NCBI GenBank assembly: GCA_035632955.1
Contig: DASQFU010000240.1
Location: 1 to 18,442 of the forward strand
Source: DASQFU01 sp035632955
GTDB lineage: Bacteria > Eisenbacteria > RBG-16-71-46
Length of the DNA: 18,442 nt
Reading direction: 5' to 3'
Shown one piece after another: positions 7,114 to 13,096 of the stretch (positions are counted from its first letter, which is position 1; the number at the start of each line of letters is the position of its first letter). The notes under the pieces are model-generated. The model ran no database searches, had not been told where the DNA came from, and saw nothing but the letters and a program-made list of their open reading frames with translations. Made by a program: the position numbers and the translations under genes.

Positions 7114-7461
7114 TCAGACGGACTTTGGCTCGGCGAAGCTCGCGATAGCCTGTTCCTCGTTCGGATACACGTCGAAGACCAGCGACAGCTTCGTGATCAC
7201 GAAGATGTTCTCGATCCGTTTGTCCACCGAGCACAGCTTCATCTGACCGGCGCGGCGCACGTAGCTCGAGTGCGCGGAGATCAGCACGCCCAGGGCGGTG
7301 GAGTTCAGGTGCTGAGTCTCGCTCAGGTTCACGATCAAGTGCTTGTTCCCCGAATCGGCGAGTTGCTTGATGGTGCGCTCGAGCTCATCCGTCTCATCGC
7401 CGCCCGTCAGGTAGCCCTTGGGGGTGAGGATGGAGATGGTCTCCACCTGCCGCTGCTTCAT
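7114..7461 (-). CDS. STAS-domain protein (anti-sigma factor antagonist-like), coupled to the TPR gene
   Basis: A 115-residue single STAS domain, paralogous to its neighbour. Key segments are TISILTPKGYLTGGDETDEL (about 8-27), HLIVNLSETQHLNSTALGVL (about 41-60) and MKLCSVDKRIENIFVITKL (about 74-92). The phospho-loop reads Asn53-Ser54-Thr55-Ala56-Leu57-Gly58, keeping two hydroxyl residues where SpoIIAA has Ser-Ser, but with Asn for the usual Asp. The start is the ATG at 7461, which overlaps the TPR stop by four bases (ATGA) and has GGGGAG upstream. The longer frame to 7617 would run through the end of the TPR gene and is rejected. Translational coupling to the TPR gene suggests the two proteins work together. 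Confidence 0.92.
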   Translation of the reverse strand: MKQRQVETISILTPKGYLTGGDETDELERTIKQLADSGNKHLIVNLSETQHLNSTALGVLISAHSSYVRRAGQMKLCSVDKRIENIFVITKLSLVFDVYPNEEQAIASFAEPKSV

Positions 7462-9323
7462 TGGGACGCTCCCCTGCTCTGGGCGGCGCCCGACAGGACC
7501 TGGACGCCCTTCTGGGCATCCGCCTGATTCGGGTCCAGCTCCAGGGCCTTGCGATAGGCTTCCATGGCCTTGTTGCGATTGCCGGCGTTCTGGTAGCCCT
7601 GTCCGAGCCACACCCACGCCTGCACGTCTCGCGAGTCCAGCTGAACGGCCCGCTCCAGCAGGCGGACCGCCCCCGTCCAGTCCTTGCTCAGCAACCGGTA
7701 GAAGCCGAGCTGCCGGTACGCCTTGCCCGCCAGGTTGCTGGTCGAGTCGAACTGCACCGAGCGTTCGAAAGCCTGCCGCGCCTCGTCCGGCTGCTTCTGG
7801 ACGTCGTACACGACGCCCAGCCAGAAGAAGCGATCCCCCTTGGTCGAGTCCAGCTCGGCCGCCCGTTGGAGCGCGGTCAAAGCCTCGAGGTTCTGCTTCA
7901 TCTCCTTGCGCGACAAACCGATGTAGTAGTAAGCCTCGCCGCTGTTGGGGTCAAGCTGGATTCGCCTCTCGAACAAGGCGATCGCTTCCGGATAGTCCTT
8001 CTTGCGGAAGCGGAGCTTGCCCATTTCGACGAGCGCGAAGCGGGCTTCGCCCGCGGTCGAATCCTTCGCCACGATCGCTCGATAGACCGAGTCCGCCTTG
8101 CCCATATAGATCGAGTCCGCCGTCTGCGGATTGAACTGGAACACCATCACCTGAGCGATGACGAGCTGATCGCGGGCGCTCGGCTCGCCTTTGGCGAACG
8201 CGTCCAGCGCCTTTCCCCACTCCTTCTTGTCGGCATAGTAGCGGCCGAGGATCGTGTACATCTCCTTGTTGGCGCCGCCGAGCTGCTCCGCCTTCTGCAT
8301 CGCGGCGAACGCCTCTTCCGGCATCTTCAGATAGTAGAGATTTCGGCCAAGGACGCTCCAGCCCTTGCCGTCGGTAGGCTCCATCTCGGTGTAGCGCTTG
8401 AGCGGCGTCATCGCTTCCTGGTGGCGGTCCACGGTCTTGCCCTGGTTGCCCGCCCGGTAGAGCAGCGTGCCGAGCCCGAGCTGGGCCGGGGCGAAATCGG
8501 GGTCCTTCGCCGCCACCCGTTGATACTCCTCGAGCGCGTCGCTGGGACGGTCGGCGAAGTCCAGGGACTGGGCGAGCGCGAAGCGCAGCTCGACGTCGTT
8601 GGTGTCGATCGCGACCGCAGCCTGGTTCTCGATCACGGCGAGTGCCCAGGTGCCACGGCGGAAATAGAAATCACCGAGCGCCTTGCGGACCTCCGGGTCG
8701 TTGGGTGCTTCCTCGCGGGCGCGCGTGAAGTAGATGCCCGCGGCGCGCAACGAGTCACGCTCCGTCTCGGCGGCGCCGAGCGCCACCAGGAAGCGCGGGC
8801 GCTGTTTCGGACCCCACTTGAGGCCCTCGCTGAACGCCGCTACCGCCTTGTCGAACTGCTTGAGCGTCAGATAGCAATCGCCGAGTCCGAGCTGGGCATC
8901 GGGGAACTTGCGGTCCAGCTCGGTCGCCTTCGTGAACAGCGGGACCGCCTGGTCGCACTTCTCCTGGCGGCGAAACACTTCACCTTGGCCGGAGTACGCC
9001 TGCGCCAGCTGCGGATCCATCCGTTGCGCGATCTGAAAGGCTTCCATGGCCTTGTCGAGCTGCCGCCGCCGCAGCCATACCTGGCCCACGCCCGCTCGTC
9101 CCGCCGCAGATCCCTGAGCGGCCGCCTTCTCGAACGAACGGACGGCGTCATCCAGCCGGCCGGCTTGCAGCGCCGTCCGGCCGTCCTTCAGGTCGTCACC
9201 GAGAGCCACGGGCGGCCCGAACACAAGAACGGCGGCAAGCGTGACTCCCAGCAGAGCGACCGATCGGGTGAGGCTTGGCTTAGGAAGGCTCATGGCAGAC
9301 AGCGTGGTCTCCTTTGATTTCAT
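7458..9323 (-). CDS. Secreted tetratricopeptide-repeat protein
   Basis: A 621-residue protein built almost wholly of TPR helices. A hydrophobic segment SVALLGVTLAAVLVFGPP (about 21-38) looks like a signal peptide ending near ALG/DD. About 14 repeats follow; clear ones are at 46-72 (DGRTALQAGRLDDAVRSFEK), 145-178, 213-245, 277-312, 321-350, 426-460, 462-494, 497-528, 534-566 and 568-602 (AMEAYRKALELDPN near the end). It is likely periplasmic or outer-membrane associated and would act as a protein-protein scaffold. The ATG at 9323 starts immediately after the stop of the PstS-like gene, so coupling is likely although no ribosome site precedes it; ATG at 9293 is an alternative that also keeps the signal peptide. 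Its stop overlaps the next STAS gene by four bases. Confidence 0.93.
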   Translation of the reverse strand: MKSKETTLSAMSLPKPSLTRSVALLGVTLAAVLVFGPPVALGDDLKDGRTALQAGRLDDAVRSFEKAAAQGSAAGRAGVGQVWLRRRQLDKAMEAFQIAQRMDPQLAQAYSGQGEVFRRQEKCDQAVPLFTKATELDRKFPDAQLGLGDCYLTLKQFDKAVAAFSEGLKWGPKQRPRFLVALGAAETERDSLRAAGIYFTRAREEAPNDPEVRKALGDFYFRRGTWALAVIENQAAVAIDTNDVELRFALAQSLDFADRPSDALEEYQRVAAKDPDFAPAQLGLGTLLYRAGNQGKTVDRHQEAMTPLKRYTEMEPTDGKGWSVLGRNLYYLKMPEEAFAAMQKAEQLGGANKEMYTILGRYYADKKEWGKALDAFAKGEPSARDQLVIAQVMVFQFNPQTADSIYMGKADSVYRAIVAKDSTAGEARFALVEMGKLRFRKKDYPEAIALFERRIQLDPNSGEAYYYIGLSRKEMKQNLEALTALQRAAELDSTKGDRFFWLGVVYDVQKQPDEARQAFERSVQFDSTSNLAGKAYRQLGFYRLLSKDWTGAVRLLERAVQLDSRDVQAWVWLGQGYQNAGNRNKAMEAYRKALELDPNQADAQKGVQVLSGAAQSRGASQ

Positions 9324-10226
9324 TCAGTGCGAACTTCGTAATGGGGAGCGCCGCACGAACCGGACCGGGACCGCGGTCGGCACCCAGCCGGCTTCGTGAA
9401 CGATCTTCTGACCCTCGCGACTGGTCACGAAAGTGATGAAACCGTGCGCGAGCCGAGCCCCACTTGGGCGCACGTAGAGGTTGAGGAACCGCGTCAGCGG
9501 ATAGTTCTCCCGGTACACCGTCTCGGCGTCGGGCTTCCAGTACGGCAACCCGGTGAGCGACGAGAGTCGGAGCGCCTTCGCGCCGCGGTCGGCCCAGCCG
9601 AGCGAAACGAAGCCGATCGCGTCCGGATCGCGCATCACTGTGGCGACGACGGCCGAGTCCGAATCCCGGTAAACCGCCTTGGTCTCGATCGCCTGCCCCC
9701 CCATGACCTGTTGGATGAAGAACGCCATGATATCGAGCACGGGTTGCTGGATGACGGGCACGATCGGGCGGTTCGACCCGCCGAGCTCGTCCCAGCGCGT
9801 GACCTTACCTTGATACACCCGCCTGAGATCGTCGAGCGCCAGGTTCTCTACGCGATTGCCAGGATTAACGATTACTACGATGGCGTCGCGCGCGAATCGA
9901 TAGCCCTCCAGCTCCAGCCGGCCACGCACCGCGGCTCCCCGCTCGTCCGGCTCCAGCTCGCGCATGATCACTGCCAGGTCCGAACGGGCGCCGAACAACG
10001 CGGCCACGGCCTCGCGCGAAGGACCGTTGCGCACCTGGATGTCGGTCTCGGGATAGAGTGCCGCAAACGCGGCGTTCAGGCGGTCGATGAGTGGCCGCGC
10101 TTCCGGCGCACACACGACCGTGATACGCCCACTCGTGAGCGTGTCTTCCACCGCCGCTGGGTCCGGCGGTGGGGAGCAGCCGCAAGCCCAAGCCGCCGCG
10201 ATGCATACCAGTCGAAGTGTGCGCAT
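9324..10226 (-). CDS. PstS-like substrate-binding lipoprotein lacking the usual phosphate loop
   Basis: A 300-residue PBP-like protein of the PstS family. The N-terminus MRTLRLVCIAAAWACGCS is a lipoprotein-type signal with the probable modified Cys at 17. The ligand-binding fold then runs ITVVCAPEARPLIDRLNAAF (35-54), LAVIMREL (84-91), LALDDLRRVYQGKVTRWDEL (129-148), IGFVSLGWA (204-212) and NYPLTRFLNLYV (241-252), all typical of PstS relatives. The Ser-Gly-Thr that holds phosphate in PstS is expected near 158-170, but the sequence there is VIQQPVLDIMAFF, so phosphate binding is doubtful. The longer frame to 10385 runs through both promoters; ATG 10226 begins the signal peptide. It heads the TPR-STAS-ExbB/ExbD/TonB array, and there are no PstABC genes nearby. 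Confidence 0.88.
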   Translation of the reverse strand: MRTLRLVCIAAAWACGCSPPPDPAAVEDTLTSGRITVVCAPEARPLIDRLNAAFAALYPETDIQVRNGPSREAVAALFGARSDLAVIMRELEPDERGAAVRGRLELEGYRFARDAIVVIVNPGNRVENLALDDLRRVYQGKVTRWDELGGSNRPIVPVIQQPVLDIMAFFIQQVMGGQAIETKAVYRDSDSAVVATVMRDPDAIGFVSLGWADRGAKALRLSSLTGLPYWKPDAETVYRENYPLTRFLNLYVRPSGARLAHGFITFVTSREGQKIVHEAGWVPTAVPVRFVRRSPLRSSH

Positions 10227-10267
10227 CCAGTCCCGACGACCCGCGCCCGAAGCTCCGAAGCGATGCA

Positions 10268-10297
10268 AGTCTAGAAACGTCGCGCGGGGCTTGTCAA
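10268..10297 (-). promoter_or_regulatory. sigma70-like promoter of the PstS-like/TPR/STAS array (proximal)
   Basis: Minus-strand TTGACA (10292-10297, perfect -35) and TAGACT (10268-10273, 4 of 6) are 18 bases apart. Transcription would start near 10260, about 35 bases before the ATG at 10226. This is the best promoter in the window and probably drives the PstS-like, TPR and STAS genes, possibly through to TonB. Confidence 0.7.
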
Positions 10298-10366
10298 ACA
10301 ATCGTTCGCCTGCCTTGCGTGCGGCCGGGCCACGCGCCGTTTGCGCGTGCGCCAGGGGAGCGCGGC

Positions 10367-10395
10367 ACACTAAAGAGCCGGTCATGGAGTGTCAA
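10367..10395 (-). promoter_or_regulatory. Second, upstream promoter candidate for the same array
   Basis: A second perfect minus-strand TTGACA (10390-10395) is followed after 17 bases by TAGTGT (10367-10372), which keeps the three most important -10 bases (TAxxxT). It lies about 100 bases upstream of the proximal promoter. Tandem promoters would allow two-input control. Confidence 0.45.
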
Positions 10396-10548
10396 GAATT
10401 GGTCCGGTCGAGCCGTGTGACCACCGGTCCGCGCGACACGAGCCGTCGATCGCGTTGTTGGAGGCGCCGGCTCTCGATTCTGGTTGCTCGCCGCCGACGG
10501 CCGGGAGTAGCATCCACGTTCGCTCGCGCTTTGTGGCGCGCGCGTTCA

Positions 10549-10577
10549 CCCAAGACCCCCAAGACCTCGGTTTTGGG
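10549..10577. repeat. 9-base motif, two tandem copies plus one inverted copy
   Basis: CCCAAGACC occurs at 10549-10557 and again directly at 10558-10566. After two bases, GGTTTTGGG (10569-10577) is its inverse complement with one change that still allows a G-U pair. The second copy and the inverted copy fold into an 8-bp hairpin with a CTCG loop (10558-10577), and the first copy could pair with the same arm instead. It could be an operator cluster or an RNA switch; no protein is known to bind it. Confidence 0.6.
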
Positions 10578-10735
10578 AGTCCAGTGGTGACTCACGTCAT
10601 CGATAGACTTTGTGTTCGCACCTCGCACGCACGTGGGCTGCCGTCCGCCTCTCGCTGGGGTAGAGCTGGGCTCCCATTGACTCAGGGCCGCGATGAATCG
10701 GTGCCGACTCCTTCCAAGGTTCGGCGCCTGAAGAG

Positions 10736-10778
10736 AACGATCGCCGAAGCGCCCATATGGGTCTTCGGCGAGCTCGTT
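10736..10778. other. Long stem-loop, 14 bp with one 2-base bulge
   Basis: AACGATCGCCGAAG (10736-10749) pairs fully with CTTCGGCGA (10763-10771) and TCGTT (10774-10778), leaving GC bulged out. The top adds CCC/GGG (10752-10754 with 10759-10761) closed by ATAT. There is no T-run on either strand, so a terminator is unlikely. Either a structured RNA element in the leader of the glycosyltransferase or part of a dispersed palindromic repeat would fit. Confidence 0.55.
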
Positions 10779-10884
10779 GGTGGTGCGCGCACGGCAGGTC
10801 ACCGCCCATGAATCCGGTTCTCCCTCGCCCGCTCGGGCCGGCTCGCGGTGGCCCTGCGTGCATTCGCCGATCGTCTCGCTCGGC

Positions 10885-12444
10885 ATGACCAGGCGCGCGG
10901 CGCCCCGCTCTCGTCCCAACTCACCCCCCGGATCACGCCCCGCCGCGACCACGACGCAGCGGCCGGCGACTGCGCCTCGCCCGCCGCTCTGGCCATCGCT
11001 GCGCGAGCTCGCGGACCCCAGCGGCCCCTTCCTGGTTCCGCTGCTGCTGCTGCTCGTCGCGCGCCTCGCGTTCTGGGCGCTCCTTCCCCTGGCCTCCGAA
11101 GACGCCTACATCACGTTCCGCTACGCGCGGCATCTGGCGACGGGCGCCGGCTTGATCTACAACCCCGGCGAGCGAGTGATGGGCTTCTCGTCACCACTCT
11201 GGACCGTGTGGATGGGTGCCGGCTACGCACTGGTGCGTGATCCGGTGTTATGGTCGCGGATCTGGGCGATCCTGGCCGACGTCACGACGCTGCTCCTGAT
11301 CGGTGGTCTGCTAAAGCGACACGCCTCGCTGCGATCGGCCTGGTGCTTCACGTTCTTCTTCGCCGCCTGGCCTTATTTCTCCGCGGTGGCGGTCTCGGGC
11401 ATGGAGAACGGCGTCCTGCTCGCCATGATCGCGCTCGCCGGAGTCCTGGTCGAACGCGGCAGCCGCTGGAGCGGTCCTGCGCTCGCCGCCGTCGCGTTCA
11501 TGCGTCCCGAAGGCGTGGCGTCGGCGCTCGTGCTCGGGCTCGGCGCCCGGAATCGCGACCGGCTGATCGGGCTGGGTCTCCTCGCCGCCGGAGCCGCGGC
11601 ACTCGCGTTCTACTTCGGCTCCTTCCTGCCTCAGAGCGTGCTCGCCAAGTCCCAGCTCTACGGCACTCCCGGTCCCTGGGCGGGACGCGGCTGGTGGGAG
11701 TGGCTGTTGCCGTTCGCGTTCGGGCGCTGGCCGATCCTGAGCGAGGCCACGCATCTCCTGCCGTTGACGATCGTGTTCGCACCGGCGGTTGTGAGCGGAT
11801 CGGTCGCGCTGTGGCGCGCGCGCCGCACGGCGCTCGCGCACGTGGTCGGCGCCATGGTGATCGTCTGGATCGGGTACGCGCTACTCGGCGTCGCGTACTT
11901 CTACTGGTACCTCGCGGTGCCGCTCGGTGGGCTGGCGGCGCTGGCGGCGGTCGGGCTGCCGCGGCTGGTCCAAGGACGCGGCGTGTTGCTCGCCATCGCA
12001 CTCTACGTGCTTGGAACCTGGACGGTCGTGACCACTCTTTATCTCGGGCGGGCGCAAAACGAATCCTTCGGTTTCGCCCGGGTCTCCCAGTATCTGCAGG
12101 CCCAGGCGCGCCCGGGCGAAAGAGTGATGCTCGAGCCGATCGGATTGATCGGCTACCGCACCCCGCTCGTGATCGTGGACGAGGTCGGGCTGGTCTCGCC
12201 GGCGGTCGCGAAGCGGCGGCTCCAGGGTCCCGGGTGGTACGCCGACGTCGCCCGCGAAACCGCGCCGGAATGGCTGGTGGTGCGGCGTGGTCTGGTTCGC
12301 CAGGGCGCCGTGTTCGCGGGTGCGGGCGCGCCGTTCCGGAGCGCCGCCGAGCGCGATGCGCTGTTCGCCGGCTACCGGCGCGTCCACGTCGTCGAAGAAC
12401 AAGCCGGCGACCAGGCGATCGAGATCTACCGCCGCGCGAACTAG
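10885..12444 (+). CDS. GT-C type membrane glycosyltransferase
   Basis: A 519-residue polytopic membrane protein of the polyprenol-phosphate-sugar-dependent GT-C class (related to GT39/ArnT-like and AftB-like proteins). After a Pro/Arg-rich cytoplasmic end and a first span (about 50-69), the first external loop carries SEDAYITFRYARHLATGAGL followed by NPGERVMGFSSPLWT (about 71-107). This is the signature block of the family, with Glu72-Asp73 at the catalytic acidic position. Some nine or ten more hydrophobic spans follow up to about residue 395, then a soluble C-terminal domain that begins near VSQYLQAQARPGERVMLEP. The ATG at 10885 is chosen because upstream codons of the same frame are unlike the family and lie in the intergenic region; no strong ribosome site is present. 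Sugar donor and acceptor are unknown. Confidence 0.82.
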   Translation: MTRRAAPRSRPNSPPGSRPAATTTQRPATAPRPPLWPSLRELADPSGPFLVPLLLLLVARLAFWALLPLASEDAYITFRYARHLATGAGLIYNPGERVMGFSSPLWTVWMGAGYALVRDPVLWSRIWAILADVTTLLLIGGLLKRHASLRSAWCFTFFFAAWPYFSAVAVSGMENGVLLAMIALAGVLVERGSRWSGPALAAVAFMRPEGVASALVLGLGARNRDRLIGLGLLAAGAAALAFYFGSFLPQSVLAKSQLYGTPGPWAGRGWWEWLLPFAFGRWPILSEATHLLPLTIVFAPAVVSGSVALWRARRTALAHVVGAMVIVWIGYALLGVAYFYWYLAVPLGGLAALAAVGLPRLVQGRGVLLAIALYVLGTWTVVTTLYLGRAQNESFGFARVSQYLQAQARPGERVMLEPIGLIGYRTPLVIVDEVGLVSPAVAKRRLQGPGWYADVARETAPEWLVVRRGLVRQGAVFAGAGAPFRSAAERDALFAGYRRVHVVEEQAGDQAIEIYRRAN

Positions 12445-12507
12445 GCGCGTACGCGCGTTCTCTGTGCCAGTAGAGTGAGGCTCATTACCTGCGCATGGAG
12501 GTTGGGT

Positions 12508-13023
12508 ATGAGATCCCGCGAGACGGTTCGCGTACTTCTCTTCAACTCTCAGAATCAGCTCCTGCTCATGAAAATTAGCGATCCGAAGGTTGCGGATCCG
12601 ACCAAGCCCTGGCTGAGGTCGCCGTTCTGGGTAACCCTCGGCGGAAAGATCGAGCAGGGAGAAGACCTCATGACGGCAGCGGGGCGCGAGATTGCCGAGG
12701 AAACGGGTCTACACGACGTAGTGATCGGTCCTGTCGTTTGGTTTGGCGAACAAGTTTCGCACAGCACAGGCGAGGCCACGCTATTGAAGGAGACCTTCGT
12801 CATTGCTCGAACGGGAGACATGCGACTGACTGATGAGCAGTGGACCATCGAGGAGCGCAAGGCAATCGTCGAGATGCGATGGTGGCCGATCGATGAGTTG
12901 GAGCTGACCTCGGAAACGATTCTGCCGTCAGTGCTCGTGAAGCTGATCCGTCGCGTTTCCCGAGGTGACCGTGCTGCCGGGCCCCACGTGATCAGCCTGA
13001 CCGCGCCGCCACATCAACTCTGA
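12508..13023 (+). CDS. NUDIX hydrolase
   Basis: A 171-residue NUDIX-domain protein. The complete Nudix box spans residues 46-68: Gly46, Glu52 after five residues, then Arg60-Glu61 after seven, Glu64-Glu65, Gly67 and Leu68, so all the metal-binding and catalytic positions are present. The strand before it, VRVLLFNSQNQLLLMK (7-22), is typical. A later stretch IVEMRWWPIDEL is the common end of the fold. ATG 12508 has GGAGG six bases upstream, which decides the start over 12475. It lies 63 bases after the glycosyltransferase on the same strand. The box alone does not tell the substrate (nucleotide, sugar-nucleotide or other diphosphate). Base composition is lower than the neighbours (29 of 60 G+C at 12541-12600), which suggests recent acquisition. 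Confidence 0.95.
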   Translation: MRSRETVRVLLFNSQNQLLLMKISDPKVADPTKPWLRSPFWVTLGGKIEQGEDLMTAAGREIAEETGLHDVVIGPVVWFGEQVSHSTGEATLLKETFVIARTGDMRLTDEQWTIEERKAIVEMRWWPIDELELTSETILPSVLVKLIRRVSRGDRAAGPHVISLTAPPHQL

Positions 13024-13047
13024 CGTTGTTCTCTCGAAATCGCAAAA

Positions 13048-13078
13048 CGACCGCCCGCGCGAGGGACGCGGACGGTCG
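13048..13078 (-). terminator. Rho-independent terminator between convergent genes
   Basis: CGACCG-CCGCG (left arm, 13048-13059) pairs with CGCGG-CGGTCG (right arm, 13067-13078), 11 bp with one internal mismatch and a 7-base loop. On the minus strand the stem is followed by TTTT, about 20 bases after the stop of the secreted FlgD-tail protein. On the plus strand it sits 24 bases after the NUDIX stop, but without a T-run, so it mainly serves the minus gene. Confidence 0.75.
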
Positions 13079-13096
13079 CAGCGTTGCCTTCCGACT

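Larger units (their letters stand above)
10227..10884. other. Long divergent intergenic region
   Basis: Between the PstS-like gene (minus) and the glycosyltransferase (plus) I find two promoter candidates, a tandem-plus-inverted 9-base repeat and a long stem-loop, each listed separately. Open frames cross it on both strands (for example 10392-10952 minus), but their residues are Arg/Ser/Pro-rich, have no recognisable motif and no ribosome site. The stretch 10561-10620 is 30 of 60 G+C by hand count, well below the flanking genes. I assign no gene here. Confidence 0.6.

Noticed and set aside
7461..9317. 618-residue plus-strand open frame
   Set aside because: Exact antisense of the TPR gene, composed of its complementary codons.
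10389..10811. 140-residue open frame on the plus strand in the same region
   Set aside because: No recognisable motif, no ribosome site, and the frame crosses the repeat and stem-loop structures.
10392..10952. 186-residue open frame on the minus strand in the intergenic region
   Set aside because: It is Arg/Ser-rich with no domain or ribosome site, overlaps both hairpins and runs into the start of the plus-strand glycosyltransferase. Open frames of this length arise by chance in GC-rich DNA.
12445..12456. GCGCGTACGCGC palindrome after the glycosyltransferase stop as a terminator
   Set aside because: Only a 5-bp stem with a two-base centre and no T-run; too weak to call.
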